From NCBI GenBank assembly GCA_040255445.1, contig JBDZUZ010000042.1, positions 1-24,730 on the forward strand: a stretch of DNA of 24,730 nucleotides. The letters are read 5' to 3'. This document shows positions 8,266 to 15,408 of the stretch, piece after piece (position 1 is the first letter of the stretch; each line of letters begins with the position of its first letter). Source of the stretch: JBDZUZ01 sp040255445. Its GTDB lineage: Bacteria; Planctomycetota; Phycisphaerae; Phycisphaerales; UBA1924. The position numbers and the translations under genes are program-made. Under the pieces are notes generated by a model, which was not told where the DNA came from, did not search any database, and was given only the letters and a program-made list of their open reading frames with translations.

Positions 8266-8610
8266 GTGCCCGGCCCGACCCACAACCCCGACCCTACGAT
8301 CTACGTCACGTGTCGCGACATCAACACCGACGAGATCTTTCGCCGCCGCGGCCAAGGCATGGGTGATGAGGACTTCGAGTTCACGAAGTGCCCGCTCTGC
8401 AACGCGATCTTCCTAGTTGATGAAGAGCACTTGACGATTTATCTTGACCCGGACGATCTCACGAATCGCGAAGCGCACGGCGAGATCTGCCCGAACTGCG
8501 TGCGGCGATGGATCATCGAGAACCGCAGCCTCACCGACTGGGACGTCACCTGGGACGAGTTCGAACAATCAGACTGGTCCTGGGCCGCTACCCGCCCCGC
8601 ACCGAAGTAA
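8266..8610 (+). CDS. Small zinc-binding hypothetical protein (CPLC...CPNC)
   Basis: A 114-residue acidic protein from a GTG start. Two CxxC pairs, C42/C45 (KCPLCNAIFLVDEEH) and C75/C78 (EICPNCVRRWII), are separated by a 29-residue acidic insert and probably bind one zinc. The tail is Trp-rich (DWDVTWDEFEQSDWSW). There is no membrane segment. The start is supported by a promoter whose -10 box ends 6 nt upstream, as in a leaderless mRNA; there is no Shine-Dalgarno. Function unknown. It converges with the 8723-9448 gene across a degenerate repeat copy. Confidence 0.65.
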   Translation: MPGPTHNPDPTIYVTCRDINTDEIFRRRGQGMGDEDFEFTKCPLCNAIFLVDEEHLTIYLDPDDLTNREAHGEICPNCVRRWIIENRSLTDWDVTWDEFEQSDWSWAATRPAPK

Positions 8611-8630
8611 CCGCGGCCGCGGCAGCACGC

Positions 8631-8713
8631 CGTGCCATCGGATCGAGCCGCTGCAACCCAGATCGACCCTTCGCGCACCGGATCATCAAACAGCGGGAAG
8701 TGGGGGAGGCCCG
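8631..8713 (+). repeat. Degenerate dispersed repeat, copy D
   Basis: Short matches to both ends of copies A-C, CGTGCCATCGGATCGAG at the left and AAACAGCGGGAAGTGGGGGAG then GCCCG at the right, with the middle lost. It lies between two convergent genes. Confidence 0.4.
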
Positions 8714-8722
8714 CGCACTCGC

Positions 8723-9448
8723 TCATGCCCGTGTTCCCCTCGAACCCGTCGAGCTCATCGCCAGCATCAGCACGCCCGGTACTCCAACCCACATCATCAC
8801 AAACACGCCAGCGGCCAGCATCCCTCCCTTGTCCGTGACCACCCACACCACCGCGCCCAGCAGCATCGCACCACCCGCCGCGGCGAGGCACCACCGACCC
8901 GCACGCTCCAACCCGCTCCGCGCTGTCACCGCCGACGCCGGTGCCGCCGCATCGCGCTCTTCCGCGAGCACATCGGCCTCGGTCAAGCCCAGGGCCTCCA
9001 GCACGATCCGCTCACCGCACTCCGGGCAGATCGTCCTCCCCCCATCGAAGCGCAGCCCGATCAATCCGTACGCGCATCGCGGACATCGCGCCCGCTCCAA
9101 ATGCCGCAACATCGCTCGACGCACCAGCACCGCATATGGAATGAACGCGACGGTCAATGTCGTGCCAATGAGGACGATGCGCCCGACCACGAGCGCTGCC
9201 CGCTCCCAGGCGTTCTCGATCTGATCCGTCCGTCCCATGCCGTCGATGAAGAAGGTCAGCGCAGCGTTGCAAAGCGGCGCCACCACAATCGCGACACCCG
9301 CGCAAGCGAGCAACGCCACGCCCCGCGTGTTGCGCACCACCTCCAGCAACCGCCGACACCGCGCATCCTCGATGTGATCAAGCTCCCGCACCAGCCGCCA
9401 CGGCCGCGAGAGAAGATCCGGAAGCCGCCAGGGTGCCAGGAACCACAT
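8723..9448 (-). CDS. RPWR-family zinc-ribbon membrane protein, paralogue 1
   Basis: A 241-residue protein with an N-terminal cytosolic motif SRPWRLVRELDHIED (about 14-28) and hydrophobic segments at about 44-68 and 86-109. A zinc ribbon follows: C122/C125 (CPRC) and C141/C144 (CPEC), separated by 15 residues. Two further hydrophobic segments lie at about 186-204 and 210-231. It is paralogous to the proteins at 11885-13222 and 13306-14094, sharing RPWR[LM]..[QE]LD..[DE][DE], the position of the first TM and the CX2C-X15-CX2C spacing. The start was moved from an upstream ATG (9472) to 9448 because a TAGTCT box lies 7 nt before it, matching the start layout of the two paralogues. Role unknown; CPEC ribbons of this kind are common in planctomycete membrane proteins. 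Confidence 0.75.
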   Translation of the reverse strand: MWFLAPWRLPDLLSRPWRLVRELDHIEDARCRRLLEVVRNTRGVALLACAGVAIVVAPLCNAALTFFIDGMGRTDQIENAWERAALVVGRIVLIGTTLTVAFIPYAVLVRRAMLRHLERARCPRCAYGLIGLRFDGGRTICPECGERIVLEALGLTEADVLAEERDAAAPASAVTARSGLERAGRWCLAAAGGAMLLGAVVWVVTDKGGMLAAGVFVMMWVGVPGVLMLAMSSTGSRGTRA

Positions 9449-9455
9449 CCGCCAC

Positions 9456-9461
9456 AGACTA
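9456..9461 (-). promoter_or_regulatory. TAGTCT -10 box, probable leaderless start
   Basis: Read on the minus strand, TAGTCT ends 7 nt before the ATG at 9448, with no Shine-Dalgarno between. Confidence 0.4.
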
Positions 9462-9512
9462 CCGGCCCTCACTCCCTCATCGCCCCAACCCCGCCGCGCC
9501 AGCGGCCACCCA

Positions 9513-9546
9513 CTCTGTCCCTCTGTCCCTTTGTCCCTTCGTCCCT
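9513..9546. repeat. Octamer simple repeat (CTGTCCCT family)
   Basis: CTCTGTCCCTCTGTCCCTTT followed by GTCCCTTCGTCCCT, the same octamer as at 1-38 and 1341-1372, between two divergent genes. Confidence 0.75.
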
Positions 9547-9587
9547 ACCCACCCCCAAAATCGCGCACAAACCCAAACACACCCCTA

Positions 9588-9615
9588 TTGACACACCAAA
9601 AACAACCCGTACACT
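9588..9615 (+). promoter_or_regulatory. Putative promoter, leaderless start
   Basis: TTGACA (9588-9593) and TACACT (9610-9615) are separated by 16 bp and sit in a locally A-rich patch; the -10 ends 6 nt before the ATG at 9622. This is the best consensus promoter in the window. Confidence 0.6.
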
Positions 9616-9621
9616 GCCCCC

Positions 9622-10461
9622 ATGACCTCAAACACCGCCCAAAACCCAACCGCCGCGGCCCCACTCAGTCCTCAGTCCTCAGTCCTCAGCACTTCCCCCC
9701 TACCCCCCCTCTCGCCCGCCGAAGCCAAGACCCTCTCCGCCTTCCTCGAAAACCCCTCCCTCGGCGCGGCGTCCGCGGAGCTCCGCATCCTCCCGACCGA
9801 GATGCTCCGCTTCCTCTCCCTACCACACATCGCCGCGTACCTCGCCCTCGCCAAGCAGCTCGTCGCCGACCGCGACTGCCTCGACAGCGTCGGCGTCCTC
9901 CGCGAGGTCATGGCAATCCCCGAAAACACCCCCGCCGAACGCCGCCGGGCTGCCTCCACCATCCTCCGCTTCTACCAGTCCGCGGCGAAGCTCGCCGCGC
10001 AACCCGCCGAAGCCGACCGCGCCAAACGTGACCCACGCGACCAACGTGCCACGACTGAGCCGCTCGGGACTCAGTCGTGCGATCCGCAGCAGACAACCGA
10101 TCGCGCCCACGCCCACCGTGCCACGACTGAGCTGCTCGGAGCTCAGTCGTGCGATCCGCAGCAGACCGCCGATCGCGCCCAGGTCCACCGTGCCACGACC
10201 GAGCCGCTCGGGGCTCAGTCGTGCACCAGCGCAGCACCCACAACCAACACCAACACGAACCAAGCCTCCGCCAAACCACGCACCGCGCACCCGCAGCCGA
10301 CGCCATCAGCCAACTCCGCCGCCACCCAGACCGCAGCGACACAGCAACAACCCGCGACCACACAACCCCGCCCCATAACGCAATCCGCAACAACCACGCC
10401 GCATGACGCCCACGCGGCTCATCTCGCCCACAGTCGCCAGCTCATGGCCGCGGCGACCTGA
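9622..10461 (+). CDS. Low-complexity protein with helical domain and 24-residue repeats
   Basis: A 279-residue protein I do not recognise. Residues about 30-125 form an ordered helical domain (LSPAEAKTLSAFLENPSLGA, then RFLSLPHIAAYLALAKQLVA, then ENTPAERRRAASTILRFYQS). Its layout, a short HTH-like start followed by helices, is loosely similar to DNA-packaging or HTH small proteins, without proof. About residues 142-208 contain three copies of a 24-residue unit (HRATTEPLGxQSCDPQQTxD plus four more residues), which at the DNA level is a 72-bp palindrome-bearing tandem repeat. The rest is a Pro/Thr/Gln/Ala-rich disordered tail. The promoter is at 9588-9615 with almost no leader. Its stop is 9 bp from that of the convergent CorC-like gene. 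The repeats look inserted into a disordered linker that tolerates them. Confidence 0.65.
   Translation: MTSNTAQNPTAAAPLSPQSSVLSTSPLPPLSPAEAKTLSAFLENPSLGAASAELRILPTEMLRFLSLPHIAAYLALAKQLVADRDCLDSVGVLREVMAIPENTPAERRRAASTILRFYQSAAKLAAQPAEADRAKRDPRDQRATTEPLGTQSCDPQQTTDRAHAHRATTELLGAQSCDPQQTADRAQVHRATTEPLGAQSCTSAAPTTNTNTNQASAKPRTAHPQPTPSANSAATQTAATQQQPATTQPRPITQSATTTPHDAHAAHLAHSRQLMAAAT
9664..9690. repeat. CTCAGTC heptamer tandem repeat in coding sequence
   Basis: Three full and one partial copy of the 7-bp unit CTCAGTC within the N-terminal codons of the 9622 gene. The same heptamer is the right arm core of the palindrome at 10050-10223. Confidence 0.7.
10050..10223. repeat. Three palindromes on a 72-bp in-frame tandem repeat
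   Basis: CACGACTGAG...CTCAGTCGTG (10-bp arms, 10-nt loop) occurs at 10050-10079, 10122-10151 and 10194-10223 (one arm base changed in the third). The spacing is exactly 72 bp, so the reading frame of the host gene is kept. The sequence between palindromes (GCGATCCGCAGCAGAC...CGATCGCGCCCA) is also repeated. Confidence 0.92.
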
Positions 10462-10470
10462 TCCCGCCTA

Positions 10471-11838
10471 TCACCCCGCCGCCGACCCGCCGCTCGCCGG
10501 TTCCCGCACCGCCAGAACCTTGTCGATCCGCGTCCCGTCCATGTCCACAACCTCGAGCCGGTAGCCCTGCCAGGTCGCGTGCTCGCCCGGCACGGGCAGG
10601 TGGCCCAGCAGCGCGAGCACGAGGCCGCCGGTGGTGTGGACGCTGGGCGACTGTTCCTCCGCTTCGGGCGGGAGTTTCAGCACGAGCGTCAGTTCGTGCA
10701 GCGGCATCGCGCCGTCGATCAGCCACGAACCGTCCTCGCGTTGTTGGGCTCCCGGGGCGGGCTCCTCCGCGCCGCGGGCGATGTCGCCCACCAGCGCACG
10801 CACCACATCGTTGAGCGTGATCAGCCCCTGCGTACCGCCGTACTCATCGACGACAAACGCCAGGTGCATCCGGCTCTTCTGGAGTTGGTCGAGCAGCCGC
10901 AGCGCCGGCATCGTCTCGGGGATGAACACCGGCCGCTGCGCGACCGCGGTCGCCTTGAAGTCCGCGCCGCCCAGCAGCCCGTACGCGATCAGGTCCTTGA
11001 TGTGCACCACGCCCACGACGCTGTCGAGCGAGCCGCGGCAAATCGGGAAATGCGAGTGCGGGCTCGTCCCCACCAGCACCCGCACCGAGTCGAGCGGCTC
11101 GTTCTCATCGATCCACACGATGTCCGCCCGCGGCACCATCAACGCCGCGGCCGTCAAATCCCCCGCACGCAGCACCCGCTGGAAGAGCGCGTGCTCGTGC
11201 GGGTTGAAGACACCCGTGCTCGCGGCCCGCGCGATGATGGAGCGGACATCCTCCTCGGAGACATCCGCCGTAGCGCCCGGCTTCACCCGCAGCAGGCGCA
11301 GCAGCCCCTCGGTCGAGAGCGTCAGCACCCGGATCGGCCACGCGGCCACCCGCGAAAGGGTGCGCAGCGGCGGCGCAATCGTCGAAGCGACCGCCTCCGG
11401 GTACGCCAGCGCGATCCGCTTGGGCACCAGCTCGCCCACCACCAGCGAGAAGTAGGTGATCCCCAGCACGACCACGACCAGCGCGATCTGGTCGCTATAC
11501 CGCTCCAGCGCCGGGACGGTCGCCACCGCCTCCTGCACCTTGCCCGAGAGCGCATTCTCACCGAACGCGCCGGCGAGGATGCCGATCAGCGTGATCCCCA
11601 CCTGCACCGTCGAAAGAAACCGAGTCGGCTCGTGCGCGAGCTGCAACGCCGCGGCGGCCCCGCGGTTGCCCCGCGCAGCCGCCTGCTGCAGCCGGCTCTG
11701 CCGCGATGTCATCACCGCGAGTTCGGCCATGGCGAAGACGCCGTTGAGAACGAGCAGAAATGCAAGCACCGCGAGGGGAAGAAGGATGGCCAAGCGTATG
11801 GACCGACCAAACCAAACCCGCGGCGGACGTTGCCGCAT
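10471..11838 (-). CDS. CNNM/CBS-domain hemolysin family protein (CorC/HlyC type)
   Basis: A 455-residue inner-membrane protein. An N-terminal DUF21/CNNM domain covers about residues 15-190, with hydrophobic helices, FAMAELAVMTSRQSRLQ (about 36-52) and the family hallmark GELVPKRIALAYPE (about 135-148). A CBS pair runs from about 215 to 345 (MVPRADIVWIDENEPLD; HFPICRG; GVVHIKDL; FVVDEYGGTQGLITLNDVV). A C-terminal CorC_HlyC domain (about 360-445) contains DGSWLIDGAMPLHEL and GYRLEVVDMDG...KVLAVR. Members are linked to divalent metal (Mg2+/Co2+) efflux or homeostasis; the 'hemolysin' name is historical. The start ATG has no Shine-Dalgarno; a TTG 15 codons downstream, right before the first TM, is an alternative. 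It is the last gene of a minus-strand run with two RPWR zinc-ribbon genes (46 bp gap), possibly one operon. Confidence 0.93.
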   Translation of the reverse strand: MRQRPPRVWFGRSIRLAILLPLAVLAFLLVLNGVFAMAELAVMTSRQSRLQQAAARGNRGAAAALQLAHEPTRFLSTVQVGITLIGILAGAFGENALSGKVQEAVATVPALERYSDQIALVVVVLGITYFSLVVGELVPKRIALAYPEAVASTIAPPLRTLSRVAAWPIRVLTLSTEGLLRLLRVKPGATADVSEEDVRSIIARAASTGVFNPHEHALFQRVLRAGDLTAAALMVPRADIVWIDENEPLDSVRVLVGTSPHSHFPICRGSLDSVVGVVHIKDLIAYGLLGGADFKATAVAQRPVFIPETMPALRLLDQLQKSRMHLAFVVDEYGGTQGLITLNDVVRALVGDIARGAEEPAPGAQQREDGSWLIDGAMPLHELTLVLKLPPEAEEQSPSVHTTGGLVLALLGHLPVPGEHATWQGYRLEVVDMDGTRIDKVLAVREPASGGSAAG

Positions 11839-11884
11839 GCCCGCCGGCGTCGCCGCGGTCGGACCGCTCGACAGTCACCGCGCT

Positions 11885-13222
11885 TTACCGCCGCCCCAGC
11901 CGCTGCCGCGCCATGTTCCGCACCGCCTTGTTAGCGCCCTTCTCCGCGAGCGATTCCAGCGTTGCACGATCGATATCGTCCCACTCCAGCAACTCGCGGT
12001 GCACGAAGCCGAGTCCCTCTGCAAGCGCCCGGGTTACGAGCTCGGGCGTCCACCCGTCCTCATCCACCCGAGCGAGGAGACGATGGCACTCGATCGCCCG
12101 CCGCGGCCCAACGCCCGACCGCCCGGCCTCACGGAGCAGGTCGCTCGCCAGCACCCGCTCGAACTGCGCATCCGTCAGCCGCACCAGGTGCGACATCGCC
12201 ACCAGTCCCGCGAGGGCCATCGTCGGATCAGGATCCTCGCTCAGCATCGCGCACAGCGATTCAACCTCGGCATCCGCGAACGACTCGCGCGTCCCGTAGA
12301 ACGCCATCAGCGCACCATATCTGTAGTGCTCTGCGCTCCGATCCTCGCCACGCTCCAACTCCGCCACCTGCGCGGCCAGCAACTGCGGGGTCAAGACCCC
12401 CAGCTCTACCCACCGCGCTGTGTACCCCAGCACCATCATGTCTTTCATATCCAGCCCCGGATCGCCGCCAAGCTGCTCACGCATCGACCGATCATACTGG
12501 TCGGCGAGTATCGACCATCCGAGGTAGTACCAGTGATGGGTAATGAAGAGGGGCACGGCTACGAACAACGCGCTCGCGCCAAGAATCATGACCCCGCCGG
12601 CGACATCATGCCCGGAGATGACCCATCCGATGCCCCCGATGACCAACGCGGCGATGCTCCCGCCCAGAAGCGCACGCTTCGACAGGCGCCGCCAACGCGG
12701 AGCGGGCGAAGGCCGCAGCAATGCTCTCCGTTGTTTCAGCGGGAAATGCTGCCGACAAAGCTCTCGCGACGCCAGGAGCGCTGTCGGCGGACCCACCCGA
12801 CCCGCCTCCGCGGCAGTCCCGCAGGCAGGGCACGGCGCCGTTTGAAACGCATGAAGCAGGTCCGTGTGGACACCACCACAGCTCGTGCACGCCAGCTCCC
12901 CGAGCAGTCTGCGAACGCCCGCGCCCAGAATGAGCCGGTACACGGTCAGACCAACCGCGAACGCGGCGAGCGGCGCCACCACCAACGGCCAAAGCAGCGT
13001 CAGGCGGCCGACCGGCTCCCGCGGGATCGCGGTCCCGAGCGGCGGGAGCGCGAAGACCAGCACGACAACGCCCACCGCGAGCAGAAGCACGCCCGCGACC
13101 AACACCGCGACCGATCGCGCAGCACGAGCCCGCATCAACACACTCAATGCGGTCGCTTCATCGAACGCATCGAGTTGTGGCACAAGCCGCCACGGCCGAA
13201 TTCTGAACCGCACTATCCCCAT
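11885..13222 (-). CDS. RPWR-family zinc-ribbon membrane protein with helical C-terminal domain, paralogue 2
   Basis: A 445-residue protein. The N-terminal motif IRPWRLVPQLDAFDE is at about 8-22, and TM segments are at about 37-60 and 76-98. RRLLGELACTSC leads into a zinc ribbon C112/C115 and C131/C134 (CX2C-X15-CX2C), followed by a shared GPPT motif. Two more TM segments lie at about 185-203 and 210-228 (ALLGGSIAALVIGGIGWVIS and GGVMILGASALFVAVPLFIT). From about 240 to the end is a soluble all-helical domain, perhaps HEAT/TPR-like (e.g. MALAGLVAMSHLVRLTDAQF). Paralogue 3 upstream shares the N-terminal half (REPVGRL/HDPLGRL, RRLL, GPPT) but lacks the long C-terminal domain. The start is supported by a TATGCT box 8 nt upstream, which aligns with the same box in paralogue 3. 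Function unknown; the ribbon may be a protein-protein or nucleic-acid contact. Confidence 0.78.
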   Translation of the reverse strand: MGIVRFRIRPWRLVPQLDAFDEATALSVLMRARAARSVAVLVAGVLLLAVGVVVLVFALPPLGTAIPREPVGRLTLLWPLVVAPLAAFAVGLTVYRLILGAGVRRLLGELACTSCGGVHTDLLHAFQTAPCPACGTAAEAGRVGPPTALLASRELCRQHFPLKQRRALLRPSPAPRWRRLSKRALLGGSIAALVIGGIGWVISGHDVAGGVMILGASALFVAVPLFITHHWYYLGWSILADQYDRSMREQLGGDPGLDMKDMMVLGYTARWVELGVLTPQLLAAQVAELERGEDRSAEHYRYGALMAFYGTRESFADAEVESLCAMLSEDPDPTMALAGLVAMSHLVRLTDAQFERVLASDLLREAGRSGVGPRRAIECHRLLARVDEDGWTPELVTRALAEGLGFVHRELLEWDDIDRATLESLAEKGANKAVRNMARQRLGRR

Positions 13223-13230
13223 GCGCTTGC

Positions 13231-13236
13231 AGCATA
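13231..13236 (-). promoter_or_regulatory. TATGCT -10 box, probable leaderless start
   Basis: On the minus strand GCGGGTATGCTGC lies directly before the start; TATGCT ends 8 nt before ATG 13222. The block GCGGGTA[TA]GCTGC is conserved upstream of the paralogue at 14094. Confidence 0.45.
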
Positions 13237-13305
13237 CCCGCTGCGCCCGCCGCGCTCCCCGCCGGCTCTATGCCGCTGTGTCCGGGCGCTTCGGTTGCCT
13301 CTGCC

Positions 13306-14094
13306 TCAGTCTTCCGAGGCGGGACTATCCAGCAGCGCTTCCAGTTGTTCCCGGTACCGATCGATGAGTAACGCGAGCTGTACCGAGTCCCAATAGCTCA
13401 CACCTACAAAGAGGGCTGCCAGGAGGATCACCATCGCCAACCCGAACAACCAGAACATCGGTGTCTCGTGTCCGGTGAAAACCCACAGAGCAGCGCCGCC
13501 GCCCACCGCAGCAGCACCCGCGGCGATCAACGCCGTCTCAACATGCTTCTTAGCGGGCGATGGTGGACCGGCGCTGATCAATCGATTCAGGTTCGACTCT
13601 TGGTATCCGCTGCGCTTCAGCAGTTCGGCAGCCACGATCGCGATGGTGGGCGGACCGAAGTGCTCGGGCGAGTTCACGCCGCCGCAATGCACGCAATCCA
13701 CCGGTTTGATCGAGTCCAGCAGCTCGAGCATGGGCGTACCGCAGCGACCGCATCGCAGCTTCGCCAGCAGCCGCCGCGTCGATGTGTTGACGATCAGCCG
13801 GTACGGAATCAGCGCGAGCGATGCTGCCACAACGGGAGGACAAAGAAAGACCATCAGCGTTGCGAGCCGTCCGAGCGGATCATGCGGACTTGTACGGAGG
13901 ACCGACGGCGGCAAATTCATGGCCACAGCGAACAGCCCGACGAGCGATCCAAGGAAGACAGCCGCCGCAAGCAACGTCGCTCCCTCACGCGACCTGTCCA
14001 GCCGCAGAAACACACAGATCGCGGTGGTCTCATCGAGCGCATCGAGCTCCCGCGCCATCCGCCAAGGTCGGCCTGTCAGCGTGATCAACCCCAT
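13306..14094 (-). CDS. RPWR-family zinc-ribbon membrane protein, paralogue 3
   Basis: A 262-residue protein. GRPWRMARELDALDE is at about 8-22, TM segments are at about 40-60 and 79-99, and RRLLAKLRCGRC leads into the zinc ribbon C115/C118 and C134/C137 (CX2C-X15-CX2C), followed by GPPTIAIVAAELL. A charged loop follows, then TM segments at about 184-200 and 204-224, and an acidic cytosolic end. The start MGLITLTG was chosen over an ATG 24 codons upstream because it aligns with MGIVRFRI of paralogue 2 and has the same short upstream -10 block. It is first in the minus-strand run 13306, 11885, 10471; the 83-bp gap after it holds the promoter box of paralogue 2, so the genes may be transcribed separately. 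Role unknown. Confidence 0.77.
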   Translation of the reverse strand: MGLITLTGRPWRMARELDALDETTAICVFLRLDRSREGATLLAAAVFLGSLVGLFAVAMNLPPSVLRTSPHDPLGRLATLMVFLCPPVVAASLALIPYRLIVNTSTRRLLAKLRCGRCGTPMLELLDSIKPVDCVHCGGVNSPEHFGPPTIAIVAAELLKRSGYQESNLNRLISAGPPSPAKKHVETALIAAGAAAVGGGAALWVFTGHETPMFWLFGLAMVILLAALFVGVSYWDSVQLALLIDRYREQLEALLDSPASED

Positions 14095-14102
14095 GCAGCG
14101 GC

Positions 14103-14108
14103 AGCTTA
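14103..14108 (-). promoter_or_regulatory. TAAGCT -10 box, probable leaderless start
   Basis: On the minus strand GCGGGTAAGCTGC precedes ATG 14094, with TAAGCT ending 8 nt upstream, matching the block before paralogue 2. Confidence 0.45.
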
Positions 14109-14299
14109 CCCGCGGCCGAACGCCGCGGACGTAGAGGTGGCCGTCTCGATGACTTCGTACCTCCACACCTCTGCTCGATCTTGCCCTCAGAACACCCCGC
14201 CCCGTCAGAACACCCGCCCAGGCCCGACCACGCCGCGGCAGTCCGCGTCACCCAGCGCCGCATGTCCCCGGTCCACATCACCCCATACCGGAGAGACAC

Positions 14300-15301
14300 A
14301 TGCGTTCGCTTGCTTCGTTCCTCGTTCTCGCCTCCCTCGCCGCCAGCACCAACGCGGCGAGGGCCGATATCTACGCCGCGCCGTTGCCCTCAACACCCTT
14401 CGACAACATTGTGCGGCTCAACGTCAACGTGCCCGTCCCCGCCGGCAGCCCCGTCCGCGCCGCCCTCGTCTCGGGCCAGTGGGCCCGCGCCGGCGCGACC
14501 AGCACGCGCATCAGCAGCGAGACCACGCTGCGCCTCACGCACACCGCCGGCCGCACGACCACCACCTACATCAGCGGTCTCGCCGGCGGAACCTCAGATG
14601 GTGCGCCGTACCAGTTCCCGATCGGCCCGGATGCCGATACCTGGCCCGGGCGGCCCGAGGGCGGCTTCGGCCCGATCTACGGCGAGCTCTACGCAGCGCC
14701 CGCCGGCGTGACCTACAGCGCGCAGGTCTCCCTCTCCGGAACCGCACCCAACGTGACGACCGGCAAGGCAACGCTCACCGGCGGCGCGGTCAATCTTCTC
14801 ACCGATGCCGTAGCGCCCATCACCGGCGCTGCGCTCGACCACGGCACGCTCAGCGGCCGGCCCACCACCATGGGCCTTCTCACCCCCGGCTCATACGGCT
14901 ACGCGGCGTACGAATTCACGCCGACGACCACCGGGTTCTACGCCATCCTGGGCGATTGGCGCACCGGCAGCAACTACTACGATGGTTACCTCCTCCTGTA
15001 CCGCAACGGCTTCAACCCCAGCGAGCCCCTCCGCAACCTCATCGGGCTCGACGATGCCATCGTGAATATCGAGGGCGCTGCGGGCGCGCCCGATGCGCAC
15101 ATCCAGGGCTCGTCCATGTTCCTGCAGATGCAGGCGGGCGTCAGTTACACCGTCGTCGCCACCAGCAATCTCACGTTCAACCCGTTCATGGGCGGGCACA
15201 CGATCTACATCGCAGGTGGCGAGACCGTTCTGGTCCCCGCGCCGGGCGCTGCCGCCCTGCTGACACTCGGCCTCACCACCATCGGCCGCCGCCGACGGTG
15301 A
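14300..15301 (+). CDS. Exported protein with PEP-CTERM-like VPAPG sorting tail
   Basis: A 333-residue protein. It has an N-terminal signal peptide (MRSLASFLVLASLAASTNAA, cleavage probably after NAARA), then a long Thr/Gly/Ser-rich beta-type body without an identifiable catalytic motif. The C-terminal tail consists of VPAPG, about 13 hydrophobic residues and RRRR at the very end. This three-part tail is the layout of PEP-CTERM signals, which are cleaved and anchored by exosortase-type enzymes; here the Glu of VPEP is replaced. Central segments (TTTGFYAILGDWRTGSNYYD and QMQAGVSYTVVATSNLTFNP) look like a pre-peptidase-C/adhesin-type beta domain, function unknown. Shine-Dalgarno GGAGA lies 5 nt before the ATG. 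A strong hairpin follows the stop. Confidence 0.85.
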   Translation: MRSLASFLVLASLAASTNAARADIYAAPLPSTPFDNIVRLNVNVPVPAGSPVRAALVSGQWARAGATSTRISSETTLRLTHTAGRTTTTYISGLAGGTSDGAPYQFPIGPDADTWPGRPEGGFGPIYGELYAAPAGVTYSAQVSLSGTAPNVTTGKATLTGGAVNLLTDAVAPITGAALDHGTLSGRPTTMGLLTPGSYGYAAYEFTPTTTGFYAILGDWRTGSNYYDGYLLLYRNGFNPSEPLRNLIGLDDAIVNIEGAAGAPDAHIQGSSMFLQMQAGVSYTVVATSNLTFNPFMGGHTIYIAGGETVLVPAPGAAALLTLGLTTIGRRRR

Positions 15302-15350
15302 AATGGCATGAACGGACGGGCTCCGCGGGACGGGCCTTTCGGGACAGGCT

Positions 15351-15385
15351 CATCGGGCCGGGCGCATCGGGCGTCCGGCCCGATG
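15351..15385. terminator. Hairpin between convergent genes
   Basis: Perfect 11-bp arms CATCGGGCCGG / CCGGCCCGATG around a 13-nt loop, in the 107-bp gap between the stop codons of two convergent genes. There is no T-run on either side, so this may be a Rho-type or transcript-stabilising hairpin rather than an intrinsic terminator. Confidence 0.5.
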
Positions 15386-15408
15386 CCTTGCGCGGCTCTG
15401 CGGCCCGC

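Noticed and set aside
8266..8610. Using the ribbon of the 8266 protein as a fourth RPWR paralogue
   Set aside because: No RPWR motif, no TM segments, and the CxxC pairs are 29 residues apart instead of 15.
10050..10223. Possible CRISPR array
   Set aside because: Only three units, 72-bp period with most of the unit repeated rather than unique spacers, inside a reading frame, no cas genes nearby.
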